Below are positions 44,039 through 59,037 of a stretch of DNA of 64,000 nt, in pieces (position 1 is the first letter of the stretch; the number at the start of each line of letters is the position of its first letter). The DNA lies in the NCBI GenBank assembly GCA_905182985.1, contig CAJJDN010000124.1:124001-188000 (forward strand). The letters run 5' to 3'. A program made the translations under genes and the position numbers. Under the pieces are notes generated by a model, which did not search any database, was not told where the DNA came from, and saw nothing but the letters and a program-made list of their open reading frames with translations. The DNA is from Paramecium sonneborni (taxonomy: Eukaryota; Ciliophora; Oligohymenophorea; Peniculida; Parameciidae).

Positions 44039-46287
44039 TCACATTCCAAGAAATCTTTTTGTTTTATTAATTGTTTCTGCTGCTGTCTTCTTTACTTTAT
44101 CCAAAACAGCCTCACTAGTTTATCGTTAGAATGTTTATCTATTTAATTTAAATATTTAAAATACTATGGATCCTATTTCAATAATTTCTATGCATTTCTT
44201 AATACCTACAATGTCTTTTTGATTGTATCTCTTTCAATTGTTATATATTCAGGCTAAAAAAGATTTAATTATTTTTGTTACTTCAGACATTAATCCCATA
44301 ACAGATTAACTCTTCATTATTTCGTTGTATAATTAAAATTACATTTATTCTTAAGCTGCTCTAACTAAGAAATATCCTATTGCTTTAGGAATAGTATCTC
44401 TTAAATTTCTTATGACAATTCTATAATATGAATCTAATCTTCTGCTCAATTCTTATGCTAATACTTTTTCTGGATCAGTATCCTTATTTCCTGATTAAGC
44501 TGGCTTACTTTAATTTTAAGTAGTAGTTGTTGTTGTATTTGCAGTATTATCACCTGGTGGAGCTGCAGCTGCACTTTTTTATTCCTCTTTATCTTCTTAC
44601 TAAAATAATATATAAAATATAATATACTGGAATAATGCTAGCATTCATTGTTAAATAATCTTAATCATTTGTAAAGATATATCCTAATTCAGAATCAATC
44701 AAATTCTCAACCACTACTTTAGTCTTGTTCTTTTATTCTGTTAAAACTTATGAACTGATATCTGAAATTGCATCTAAAATTGTTGGGAATCTATAAAACA
44801 CTTTTTTCAATATGCTATTAGATAGTGAGTCAACATATGTAAACACTTCATTAAGAGTGTTTATTGCAGGTTCTCTTAATTTTTCTAATTGCGGCATAAT
44901 CAAATATAAAAAGCTATCAAATGATGGGAATCCTGGAATAGAATCACCTTAATGTAATCTAATGGCTTCCTTAATTTCTCTATCTGTATATTCTCTACTA
45001 ACTCTATAAGTCTTGCTAGATTAACTAAATCATTTAATAAAATAGAATACTCTTAATATAGATCATTTAGGTAGAGTTTGACTTAAGCTCCTCCAGAAAC
45101 TTAGGTATCTTTTTGTAATGCTGATTTGACATCAAATTTTCCTCTTAATTTATTATTAAGATTTTCTGTATATTCAGTCAACATATTCCATATAACTTAC
45201 ATTTTTTCCTTATTATCTCTAGGCAATCCTGGACCAAGTTAAGCAAGTTTAACTTCACAATCTTAAACTTTATTATCGATTTCTTTAATAATTTAAGGCA
45301 AGGATGCTCGAATACTTTGATTAGATTAGAAATAAATACTGTTTAAACAAAATATTAGTTAATTTCTGAATCAAAGCTTTTGTTCCCATAATATCTGGAG
45401 GCATCTATGAATATAATGGATGTTTTGCAAAGAAATCTGTCTCTTTTTATAAAGCTAAAGCAACTCTAACTTTATCATTAATATCTTTTTAATTTCTATT
45501 TTTAACACCAACATAACCCAACTTTAATGGAATTACTTATCCCAATAATTCTTTTCTACAATCTGTTCCTTAATCCATGATATCAATCTATATTGATATA
45601 ATTTATCATTACTTTTGTAATCACACCTAAAGTTCTTGATCCAGTTGGATCTAATTTGATTGCTAATTAAAGACCATCACTTGTTGATAAATCTTGATTA
45701 GCTGGACATACAGCTAATATTATAGTCCTTTCATCTTAACAATAATGAGTAGCCATCTCTAATGTTACTTTCTCAATATCTTCTCTCTATCCTTTAATTG
45801 CTATTCTTGTTATTCCTGGTAAATCAATGACTGTCAAATCTGGACAATCACGTGAATATACAGTCATTACTATTGGATCAGGTACAACATCTAGTTTATT
45901 ATTTTCATTCCTTATACCTTTTGAATTTCCTGTTGCCTTATCTGTCAATTCTACAATGTATTCTCTAACCTTCTCAAAATCAAAGAATTTCTAATCTTTA
46001 CATACATCAAACACTGCCCATGGTTTTAATGCATCAGGTTTATGTATTAATCTCATTTCCAAAGGTCTTCTTGTTACTATTCCTTCTCCTCTTGGTAAAA
46101 AATCCAATCCAACAATGTTTTCCAAAAGACTACTTTTTCCTGCACTCTAGCTTCCTAACACTGCTATTCTGGGTAACTTTATGTACTCCTAAACTCCCAA
46201 GTCTCTTAATTGATCAATGAGTGAAATCAAAGATCTTAAATTATCAAAAAGTTGTCCCTATAATGAACTATCTTTTTATTCTGACAT
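44039..46287 (-). CDS. Dynamin-related GTPase
   Basis: Membrane-fission GTPase of the dynamin/Drp1 family. Starts [21 protein letters not shown]-loop [20 protein letters not shown], switch with [22 protein letters not shown] motif [17 protein letters not shown], and TKID in [20 protein letters not shown] after a 25-base intron. The middle/stalk follows, and the C-terminus has a GED-like helix ending [17 protein letters not shown]. No PH domain is visible; a Gly/Ala/Val-rich low-complexity piece near 44.55 kb sits where Drp1 has its B insert. Candidate roles are endocytosis, phagosome or mitochondrial division. Confidence 0.93.
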
Positions 46288-46484
46288 TATTTTAATTTAA
46301 TTTATTATATTAAATTCATTATTAATGAGATTTAAAGAAAATAAAATATTGTCAAGGTTTCGTATTTTATTGATACAAATCTCAAATATTAACATAATAA
46401 TCATACAGTGATTTCATACCTCATATGATATCATTCACTTTTATTATTACAAACAAAACAAAATTAGATAACAAAAATATATAA

Positions 46485-47284
46485 TCATTTGATGTTTTTT
46501 TATATCTTTTTTATTTACTAATATAGATTAGTATATATTTCTAGGTTTTCTTGATGCAATTCATCAATTGAACTGACAATAGCTGCTATACCATCATTTG
46601 GATCACCATGTTTTATTTAACTATTTTTTTATAAAATTATTATTACTAACATAAAGTAGGCATAGCAATCCTTGTTAGTCTTCGCTTTTCAACATCTGTT
46701 AATTGAAATTTTATTTTAAAGGTATCATCATCACTTGATTTAAAAATATTGTTAACTTTTTTTTCATTGACTCTATTTAAGCCAGGTTCATCACTCTTTT
46801 ATTTTTCCTTTCCCATTCGTCTCACCAATAGATTATCCCTAGTCATTTCTATTGCATCCATTAATCTATTAACATTTCGATCACTCCATAAATCAACCAC
46901 ACCCATTGATCCATCATTAGCCAATTCCCCAAAAGCATCATGTACCTATTTGATTAAAGGTTGTAAATAATAGTTGTTCTTTTTTTCATGCATTCTAAAT
47001 CCAAATTTTAGAAAAGTTAATTTTTTTGTCTTCGATTTATTGTTCACTTTTCCATAAGCCTCATCTCGTTTTTATTAAATTTCAGTTTTTGGAATTACAT
47101 ATTAAGGTTTATGCAGCCATTTACCTCGTATATGACCTAAAGCAAACTAATTCTTCACATTTTCTTATAAGATATCAAAATTAGGTATCAAAGATGGTTC
47201 TGTCTTATTTCTTTTTGATTAAAAATTTCTATGACTTGAGCTTAATTATCCTCTACTTTGTTAATTATCTCTCTAAGTATGCAT
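46485..47284 (-). CDS. Unknown protein downstream of coiled-coil gene
   Basis: Starts MHTQRDNQQSRGQLSSSHRN, then ALGHIRGKWLHKPQYVIPKT, KLTFLKFGFRMHEKKNNYYL, QVHDAFGELANDGSMGVVDL, WSDRNVNRLMDAIEMTRDNL, and a 30-base GTT...TAG intron before GDPNDGIAAIVSSIDELHQE. Ends QKNIK-TGA. Its start lies 34 bases after the stop of the next coiled-coil gene in the same frame, so the two could be one gene interrupted by a TGA. Not recognised. Confidence 0.65.
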
Positions 47285-47317
47285 CAATTTATAATTAATA
47301 GTAATAATTTAATAAAT

Positions 47318-48834
47318 TCAATATTGTCTTCTGTCCATCAAGATATTACTTAAATATGTTTTTGTTTATCTTAATTCGTCTATTTGCTATTATTACTAGT
47401 AATTTTAGTATTTCAAGTGTTATGTTTAATTTCTTAAAAGTTCACATTCATTTCTTAATTGATCACACTCTTCCTATTAGTTTATTTAATTATCTATTTA
47501 AACATACTCTTAAGCTTCTTTAATTTAATCTCTCAAACCTGCACATTCCATTTAAACTTTTAGAAACATATTTTTCTCAACATTCAAAGTTTATTATAAT
47601 TCTACTATCTGTCTCTTTAATTCTTTTACTTCTGATTTCAAAGTTTCATTTTAATCGTTAAGTTTTTCAAATTCTATATCCTTATTTTAATTATAAACTT
47701 GCAATTTCTCTTTGAGAATTATCTCTCTTTCTAACTCTTATCTAATTTCAACTATTTTCTCTTGAAGCCTCTTTATCTAAATATTCAGTTGTTAAATTTC
47801 GCTAATATTTTCGCTTTTTACTTATTTATTGTTGCTTCTCACATCAATCAATAAAGTTTATTACTCAATCAATTATTATTTTAATTGTTTTAGTTATTAA
47901 TCTTTCTCTTACAATTATGCATCTTATGATTTCACTATAACATTTAATTTATCATATTTATTTTCTAAGTCTAACAATACTTAATTTTTATGCTCTATTC
48001 TCTTAGTCAATGAATTAAACTATGTTAAACATAATTTTATAAATATACTTCAGATTGATTTCCTTATTGTTAGAATCTAAAGTTATTGTATTCTTATTCC
48101 AAAGATTCATACATTTTCGATATTTTTTTCATTTATAAAGATTATTCATTAAACTTCTTATCAATTTTCTCAACATCATTGATAAGATCATTATTCTTTT
48201 TCATCAAAGAATCTATCAATTTATCTTTTTTACTAATTTCACCATTAAAACCTTCATTTTATTAAGACAAATTTCTTATGATTGTTTCTTACTTAAATAA
48301 AGTTCCTTTAAACATATCTTCACATTCTTTTAATGTTTACATAACATTATTTAATTCATTATTGGATTCTAATAATTAATTTTATAAATTTTATTTCTCT
48401 TAATTGAGAATTAGCTCATTATTTTTTAACTGCTTATTTAAATCATGCATTACTTACATTTTTGAATTATTCTCATTTGCTAATTATTTAAGCAAATTAT
48501 TATTTTTATTTAATTCTTCAATTCGCTTTTATTATTGAATCATAATTTCATTTAATTCTTCTAATTAAGTAATCAATTTCTTAAGTTTTTACTCACTTTA
48601 TAAAACATCCTTATTCTATGCATTTATTAATAATTAATGTTATTTCTCTAAAGCTACATATGCTAATGATAACCTCTCCACTTCAGTTGAAACAAGTACA
48701 AAATTTTTCATCACTGTCCATTTTTCTATCAAAGAATCTTATCTTACTAATTCTTAAAGAGTTGTTTCCAATTCCAATATATTTTTTCGTAATTTAGCAT
48801 TTTCTTCTAACAGATTTGACTAATTATTTTACAT
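47318..48834 (-). CDS. Long coiled-coil protein
   Basis: Almost pure coiled coil: MQNNQSNLLEENAKLRKNIL, EVERLSLAYVALEKQHQLLI, LKKLITQLEELNEIMIQQQK, MKKNNDLINDVEKIDKKFNE, then a 29-base intron (GTATAT...ACATAG) and FNSLTKRIEHKNQVLLDLEN through to LSNILMDRRQY-TGA. Very Gln/Asn/Glu/Leu-rich. A structural role in cilia, basal bodies or cortex is plausible but not shown. An alternative 22-base intron near the end would give a slightly different C-terminus. Confidence 0.75.
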
Positions 48835-48881
48835 TTAATGAATTAAAATTAAATATTTTTATCTTTATTTTAGAGATAAGG

Positions 48882-51421
48882 ATGACTAAATTTTTTCTTA
48901 TTCACAATATCAGAATTAAATTTTACAATTCAGCTTTGAAATTATTATTTTCCTTTTGATATTTATATAATTATGGAATTAAAAATAAAGCTATTGCTAA
49001 CTTAATTGATGTTATAAAATTTAATTAGTCTGATTTAAGCAGGAAATTAAGAGTCAAAAGATGTATTTACAATAGCTCTTAATTCAATTGGACTTCTATT
49101 AAATTTAATCATTTTTTGTTTAGCATACACAAATAAAAAAGAAAATTTTATTAACATTTTGACACAAATAAACATCATTATTGAATTGGAGACAGTCTTT
49201 TAAAATGTTGAAAACATTACTAATTACTTTTCTTTAATTTACTTAATTACTATAGAGGATACTTTAAAAAAGCAGCATAAATGTTATAATCTTTTAAAGC
49301 ATACAATTTGCTTATATGTTTCTATAAGATTAGCTGCTTAATTTTATGAAAAATTTGCTACCTCTGACTTAATTTTATTTGTTCTTTGGCAACCACTAAA
49401 TCATCTTATAATTTATAAAGACAACAAATTCAATAACCCTAGAAAACCAAGTCTTACTTAAAAATCATAAAGATAAGTTAATTTAAATGGTCATTTCAGC
49501 TATGCAGAATAAATTTAATAAAATCTAATAGATGAGAAAACACCTCATATAGAAAGAAACATTAAAGTTGCTCTTGATGAAGATTTACTGAACTGTCTTC
49601 CATATGGATTAGTTTTAATAGATATAAACTTTTAAGTAATTAAGCATAATGAGAAATTAATGAATTATTTGATGATAAGTGAAACTGATTAAATCATGAA
49701 TAATTTAGATCAATTGCTATCTAAGTAAGAGTTACTAATATCATTAAGTGCTGAATTGAATTAGATTAAAATAAATCCACATACAAAACATAAACCTCAT
49801 ATTGTTCCATTAAGAAAATTGAAATAAAATTCAGACAGACATTATTAGTGTAGTACTGGTATCTAATCTAATAAAGCCAATTGGCTGTCTGATAGATTAA
49901 AAATTGAAATTTAAAATAAAGGCTCTTTTTAATCTAGCATACATGAAGCTGTAAATTACTCATATATTTAATTTGTTATTAATGAATTTCTAACTAAAAG
50001 TCATAGATAGATTAATCTTTCAGATAATTTATCTATAGCATCAGATTAGACTCATATGTTTAAGTTTCATGTAGTTAAAGATCTTAAAGTAAAAAAGAAA
50101 CATTTTTAAATTAAGGTTTATGAAGTAAAATTATAAACATAAACTAAAGAACCTGCTTTTTTATTCATCATTGAAAATATTACTGATAAAGAAGAATTGA
50201 AAGAGTTGACTCATCGATTCAAATTTCAATAAGCTTTATTAAATTCATTCAGTCATGAATTACGAACTCCTTTAAATACATCATTACCATTATTATAAAT
50301 ATTAAGTAAAAAAATTGATGAAAATTTAAATGACAATTATTTATAATTAGCAATAATTTCTTGTCGTAGATTACTTTTTTAAATAAATGACATATTAGAT
50401 TATGCATAAATAGAATGTGAAGATTTTAAATTGAATATGAATAATTTTTATGCTAGTGAAATTTTTGAAGATTTAAAAGGATTATTTTAGTAAGAATGTT
50501 TATAGAAATAGATAGAATTAATATTAAATTTTAATGATTAAATAATAATACATAGTGATAAATTAAGAATAACTTAAATTTTAGTGAATTTAATAAATAA
50601 TTCAATAAAATTTACAAAATAAGGTGGTAGAATAGTTTTATCTTTGAAAAAGAGAGAGTCATAATGTTTATTTTCAGTATGGGATAATGGAGAAGGAATA
50701 TCTAGTGAGTAGATGTTATCATTATAAAACTAATTGATATAATAACCAAAAGGTTAAAATAAAATGGGTTTAGGTTTGAGAGTTTCTTAAGGAATAGTAA
50801 AATTTTTAGGTGGAGATGGAGAATTATAAATAAAGAGTGAGAGAGGATTTTATACAATAGTGAGTTTTTCAGTAGAGGAATTTATAAGTACAATAGTAAA
50901 GGAAGATGATTCATCAATACGAGATATCGAAGAATTGGGTTTAGATTCTAAGAATTCAGTATAAAAAGTATATGTATCAAGTAGAAATTTTTTAAATCAT
51001 TGTGAATGCAACCAAATTTTAATAGTTGATGATGTACCTTTTAATCATATTACTTTAATGGCATTACTTTAAACTTATAATTATAAAACAGATAGTGCAT
51101 ATGATGGAGATTAAGCAATTAAAAAAGTTAAATAGAGATTGTAAAATGTTTGTTGTAAAAGTTATAAATTAATATTTATGGATATAGAAATGCCTGGTAA
51201 AAATGGATTTATTACTAGTAGTGAAGTATTAAATTATAAATTAATTAGAGATCTCTAAAATCATGTAAAATGAAAGATAACAATCTATTATTGTTATGTG
51301 TTCAGCATATAATGGTTAAGAAAATGCAGAGTTAGCTCATTAAAGTGGAATGAGTGAAATTATTTCCAAACCTATTTTTTTGGATTCCTTATAAACCCTT
51401 TTGGGAAAATACTTTTGTTGA
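48882..51421 (+). CDS. Hybrid sensor histidine kinase with receiver domain
   Basis: Hydrophobic N-terminal part (SIGLLLNLIIFCLAYTNKKE, HTICLYVSIRLAAQFYEKF), a PAS-like stretch (LPYGLVLIDINFQVIKHNEK), then the HisKA box ALLNSFSHELRTPLNTSLPL with the phospho-acceptor His, N-box region LVNLINNSIKFTKQGGRI, G-boxes FSVWDNGEGIS and KMGLGLRVSQGIVKFLGG, and a C-terminal receiver: ILIVDDVPFNHITLMALL, LIFMDIEMPGKNGFITS (phospho-acceptor Asp), then after a 28-base intron IIVMCSAYNGQENAE and the conserved Lys in MSEIISKPIFLDSL. The N-terminal exons (48.88-49.12 kb) are not resolved. Confidence 0.9.
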
Positions 51422-51454
51422 AATTGTTTTAAACTTTTTTTATTTATTATGTAA

Positions 51455-51865
51455 TCATATTCCATTAAATTCTACAACCATTGGTTTAATTAATTTATTA
51501 AGATTCGTTTAATAAAATGGATTGAAATTAGAAGCCCTATATAATCCATAAATCTTTTCGAAAATTGTCTATAAATTTAATTTTTCTGTCCCCTATTTGA
51601 TAAATATGATTATTTTCAATTGTGTTATTGTTATATATGCATGCACATCATACTCATTATTTGGTAAATATATTGTATACAACACTCCTAAATATGGTTC
51701 TATTGATGTTCCTCCATTTAATTTCTTTTATAATATAGGACTTATTAATTGTAATGCTGTATAGGTTTAAAATTTAAAATGAACCTAATCTTCATTATTG
51801 ATATAATAATCAATAAAGCTAAGTTTATCCTATGAATCTATTATTGCAATACAATTTATTGACAT
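51455..51865 (-). CDS. TRAPPC2L: TRAPPC2L, TRAPP complex subunit (sedlin-like), 136 aa
   Basis: Longin-fold subunit of the TRAPP vesicle-tethering complex. Intronless. MSINCIAIIDSQDKLSFIDY, HFKFQTYTALQLISPILQKK, EPYLGVLYTIYLPNNEYDVH, AYITITQLKIIIFIKQ, LQTIFEKIYGLYRASNFNPF ending VVEFNGI-TGA. The LGVLYTI, HAYIT and SNFNPFY blocks fit TRAPPC2L better than TRAPPC2. Length equals the animal protein. Starts 19 bases from the divergent gene at 51885. Confidence 0.88.
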
Positions 51866-51884
51866 AATATTAATTTAATAATAT

Positions 51885-52961
51885 ATGATAATTGAGACTA
51901 TACACATATGGATAATCTGGCTGATATTAAAAATACCTCAATTAGAAATTAAAGAGACTATTGATGTTGAAGTTTATGATGAAATTGCAATTAGCAATAC
52001 CAAAAATAAATATTCTTTATTGAATTCATTTTTTGATAATTTTGAACATACAACATATTCACAATTTAAAGTCATGCAATCACAGAATTATTTAATTGTA
52101 GATAATTCAACCATTATTGAATATGATACAGAATGTATACATTTATAGAGTATGAGATTTTAGAGTATAATAAATCAACCATGAGGATAAAAGTATTTGT
52201 TAAATAAAGAGAAATCATACATATATTAAAGAATTACTATTAAATTTTGAAGTGATTAACTTTACTAATTGTTCCATTTCATATTTAAATGAATAAACCA
52301 GAATTACTAATAATGACATAAAATTATCATTTTTGTAATGTAAAGACATGAAAATTATTGATTAATTCAATTATTTTTAAAGGGGCTAACTCATTATTGT
52401 TTTTTGTAGAATAGCAACAGAAATTAAAGTTCATATTCTCTATTAAAAAAATAATTAAGTAGATTTGATTTAACTGTATGATTACTAAATTTCTTTGAAA
52501 GAATTGAAAAATTTATTTATTCGATATTAAGCACATTCATCTAATAAGTTTATTTTGATTATTAATGCTAAATTGATGTATTTTACTTCTGAGTAAATTT
52601 ATTTTTATAAAATTGATTAAGTTGATGAAATCTAATTTTCAGAAGATGGCACTTAAATATTTGCAGTAAATATTTTTATTAATAATCAAAGATGAGAAAA
52701 AGTGTTGTTTATTATGTAAAACTTTAAAATCCAAAAGTATAATTAATAGAATTGGTAGAATAATAGAATAAAATAAAAAACAATAAGATTTTAGCATATA
52801 AATGTTGGAATCAAGGAATATTATTATTAACAGATAAGGGATATTTGAGATATCTAGAAGTAGATAATAAAGAATAAATACATAAAATAACAATATATGA
52901 TGGATTTGGAGTGATAATGATTATGATAGCATTATTTTCAATAAAAGTAAATTATTTTTGA
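51885..52961 (+). CDS. Unknown beta-propeller-like protein
   Basis: Starts MIIETIHIWIIWLILKIPQL, EVYDEIAISNTKNKYSLLNS; a 29-base intron (GTATAC...TTTTAG) leads to YNKSTMRIKSICQIKRNHTY, IIVFCRIATEIKVHILYQKN, FILIINAKLMYFTSEQIYFY, and EIQFSEDGTQIFA; a 26-base intron ending AAG joins MRKSVVYYVKLQNPKVQLIE, KILAYKCWNQGILLLTDKGY. The alternation of short beta strands and phrases such as WNQGILLLTDKGYLRYLE recalls WD-type propellers of trafficking proteins, but I cannot assign a family. Confidence 0.65.
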
Positions 52962-53040
52962 GAAACTATTAATTAATTTGTGAAAATATTTATTTAAAAT
53001 TAAATAATTAATTAATTTTAAGAATAAAGAGTGGTATATT

Positions 53041-55267
<2,227 letters not shown>

Positions 55268-55572
55268 TGTATTAAATGTGATAAATTAAAAATAAATAAC
55301 ACTATTTAATTATTTAATTAGAAATTAAATCTTTTTTTTTAATTATGATGTCAACAAATTAACTTAATTTAGTCATCTAATATATTTCCATTACCAATAG
55401 TTCTATCTAAATAGATAAATTATAAAATTTGGAGTTTTTATAATAAACTTGAAACATGTTGTCAAAATTGTAATTCTACAATGAATGATTTCTTTAATTT
55501 TTGGAGAAATTTATTTTTTTTAAAATGAAAAAAGAATAGTAAAATTAATAGATTTAAATAGAAATAAGATGA
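55268..55572. other. Convergent intergenic spacer
   Basis: About 300 A+T-rich bases between convergent genes; no gene or motif seen. Confidence 0.5.
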
Positions 55573-55943
55573 TCATTAGAAAATTGGTTTGAATTGATAT
55601 TAATTGAATTAGTTGTTTCCTTATTCTAAATACTAAAATATATATTATGAAATTACAAGGTCTGAATCGATTTAACGGTCCGATGCCTATGAAACAGAAT
55701 GAACAGTATAGTTATTAATTATCATGCTACAGGTGTATTGTTAACATCTAGTATCACTTTTAAATAAAAATATAAAATCTACTTAAAGACTCTTTTAATC
55801 TCATTTTAAAAATTGTATTCTGACTCTTCAGTTATAAGAGGTTCATCTTTGATGGACGCATTATATTGTAATTTCCAAACTTTATTATCTAAGGGAAATT
55901 GCTTTGAAGGTTTATTCTAAAATCTAATTAAAGAATTTTACAT
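55573..55943 (-). CDS. Small unknown protein, 106 aa, two introns
   Basis: MQNSLIRFQNKPSKQFPLDN, KVWKLQYNASIKDEPLITEE, SEYNFQNEIKRVFK, then a 26-base intron (GTAGAT...TAAAAG), NDTRCQQYTCSMIINNYTVH, SVSQASDRQIDSDL, a 24-base intron (GTAATT...TTTTAG) and YLEQGNNQFNQYQFKPIFQ-TGA. Both introns remove frame changes exactly, so the gene is probably real though short. Two Cys in the middle; soluble; no family recognised. Confidence 0.65.
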
Positions 55944-55989
55944 TAATTAAAATAATATATATATATATATAAACTATATATCAAATAAA

Positions 55990-57904
55990 TCAAGTAGCCA
56001 ATTCATCTACCAAAGATTTTGTACGTTTATCATCTCTATTTTGATTTTCAAGATTCTCATCTTGTTTTTTTGTTGGAGCTGTTACAACCAATAAACAACC
56101 TACAAAACAGGATATTGATGGTACAAGTACAGTCAACCAACGAACTAAATTTTCATCATCAAGTACACTTCCATAAGAACAAAAAAATAAGGCAATACCA
56201 GATGAAATTTTATCCAAAAAACTATACGCCCCAAAAACAAATGCTCCACTTGATCCTTTTAAACCAATAACATCACTAATAAGTGTTATTCCAGTATTTA
56301 AAGTGATAGCTTAAGCTATTCCAATAAATGGAGATACTACATACATAATATAGGAATTATCTTCATTTAAAAAGATTAAAATAGAAGATGATATCAAACA
56401 TAATACTGTTCCAATACTTTCTTAATATTAATAATTATTACGTTAAAGTAATCTTTTTGCCTAACAATTAATAAAACTTTGATAAAGATGCACTAGTTAA
56501 AACACTCATAATGTAGAGAGATAAAGGAATTAATGCTACTTAAATAGGTACTTTAACATCTTCTGAATCAGGATCTGTAAACTTTAAAACACTTGCAATG
56601 TAAAAAGATATCATAGTTGAAGAAACATTACAATACAACCTAAAAAACATGTAGACCATTCCAAATCTATAAAAAGCCATTTAATTAAACCATTCTCTAT
56701 TTATAATCAAATAATATATACTTCCAATCATGTACATCTTCAGACATAGATCCTCTATTTGCTTTTTATTTATGTAAACCTTCTCCTTCATCATCTGTAA
56801 ATTCAACATCTGTCAATTTAACATTTCCCAATCCTTCTATTTAAGATTCAGATGTTGATTTCTGGATATCATCACTAGAGAGGGTTTACTTTTATTCATC
56901 TTGAACTTAATTTTTTAAAATCTTTTGATCTTAGGCAATGTTTTTTTGATTGCTAGTACCATTTTATCTCTATTTTATTATTATTTAATATTATACATCC
57001 TTTAAAATTCTTAAGAGATTTTTAGCATATTTAGTACAATCAGAGGTTAATTTAGGTTCATTAATTTGAACTATAAAAAATACAGATGTTGCAGTTCCAA
57101 TAGCCACACATATCAATGATAAATATTGAAATGCTTATGCAGAATCTGTACCCTCAGTACTATTTGCTAATTAAAAAAATATTAACTAAATTAAAATTAT
57201 TAATTTACTGCCGTCACATACACTATTAATACAGCTATGAATTAAAATGTATTTCTTATCGAGTTTAATTTATCTCTTCTTGATCTACTGCATGTCAAAC
57301 TAGGAACTAATGACATATGACTTATTTATAATGATGCCCAACCAAAATTAAAGACTGCTGGAAACACAGTGTAATATATAGCCTTTCCTTAATTTTCAAT
57401 TATTTACTTATACTACTACATTGTCTTATACACCCATCCAATCCAATAATAAATTCCCATTCCAAACTGGCAAAAATGAAAAGATTATTACAAAATATCC
57501 CCTTAAAATTTATTAATAAAACATACCCAATATACCATGGAATTCTCTTTCCTATTGATGTCTTTGTTCTATCACTATAATATCCAACCAATGGAGTTGC
57601 CAAAGCATCAGCCACTTATCCTGATAACATTGCATATGAACCAAAATCAACCTATATTATTCTTTTCAAATAAAATAACAAATAGCTATAATGATTATAT
57701 TATTCAATACTTGAACCAACATGCAGCTGATAAATCATTTAGCATATGACCCATACAATATGCCCAAAATTATGATTTTGTTAAACTGTCAAACTTATAC
57801 TTCTTATAGCCAATCTCCTTTTCATTTATTTTAGAAGGCTTATTCCAATCCATTAATGAACTGGTTTGGCTATTATCAGATTAGATAAGTCTATCCGAAG
57901 ACAT
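55990..57904 (-). CDS. MFSD12-like major facilitator transporter
   Basis: Twelve-span transporter of the GPH/MFSD12 group (lysosome-related organelle cysteine import in animals). Starts MSSDRLIQSDNSQTSSLMDW, then YKFDSLTKSQFWAYCMGHML, NDLSAACWF, a 25-base intron, YLLFYLKRIIQVDFGSYAML and the signature GQVADALATPLVGYYSDRTK, SIGKRIPWYIGY between segments 2 and 3. The central loop is acidic. The last segments read ENLVRWLTVLVPSISCFVGC, LLVVTAPTKKQDENLENQNR and a charged tail ending DELAT-TGA. Several introns. Substrate inferred only from the family. Confidence 0.88.
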
Positions 57905-59037
57905 TAACAAATATATATTATTATTTCCAATTTTTGTTTTATGTATGAAAAAATCAAATATTACATCATAAAATATGTAATTATTTACAAAATATTTGAA
58001 TTCATGAGCAATTCTTATATTAATATTATTTAATTCAATAATTTTTGTGGAATATTTAATTATTTTTTAAGAGCAAATTAAAGAATCTACCATGATATCG
58101 GGTTTTTTGTTGCATTTTTAGAATTTTTAAACAAACAATTACATCATTTATTTTTTTGTAAAATTTTAATTATCGACTTTGTAATTTTGAAAGCTTTCTT
58201 ATGCTAAAAAATGTTGAATAAGAAATAGAATCCAAGAATCAATTCATTTAAATTACCTTACAATGTATTTATTCGTTTTTTTAACTTTCTAATATTATTA
58301 TGAGGATTCTCTTAAATAAATCCAGCTACATCAGTTAAGTAACTAGTTATTCTGAATTTAGAGGTGTAGTATTTTAAAATTTCTATTTATTTTTTAAGAT
58401 GGATTAAAATGAAATCAATTAAATTGCCTTATTTTTAAAATCTTGATGTAAGATCTTAAACTTCTATCATTTTCTATTTAAAATGACAATATGTTTGTTT
58501 CCTTTAGCATTATTCTGTAAGAATAAAAGTATATTTTGGAATATCAAAAATAATTTTTGGTTTATAAATATTATGGTTAGTATTTATCCTATTTTATCTA
58601 ATCTATCATGTAAAGCAAAATTTGATTTATTAAATAATTATTAAAAATTTTAGATCAATTTGTATTATTTTAAATTGCAATTGGCTTGGCTTATATATTA
58701 ATTGAAAATAAAATTCAATTATCATAAAATTAAAGTCAAAAATTCCTTATCTAAAAATATCAGATCATTTAAACCATAAATACATAATGAATTAAATGAA
58801 TCTTTTTAGAAGAGATTACAAATCTAAGATTCTATTTTTTTGAAGAAAGATTATCAGATAAGATAAATACTATTTACGATAAAGTCTTATTATTAATGAA
58901 TCAGAATTTGAAAGATGAAAAACACATTAATTTCAAACAATTATTTTAATGAATTTGATTAAAAGATAGAATGAAAATTTTAAAAATAAAATAATAGTTT
59001 ATATTTTAATTCTTAGTCTTTTTTTGAATATAATTCA
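57905..59037. other. Gene-poor 1.1 kb
   Basis: Very A+T-rich. Short plus-strand pieces near 58.8 kb (LNESFQKRLQIQDSIFLKKD) look protein-like but end quickly at TGA. I see no gene, only possible relics. Confidence 0.45.
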
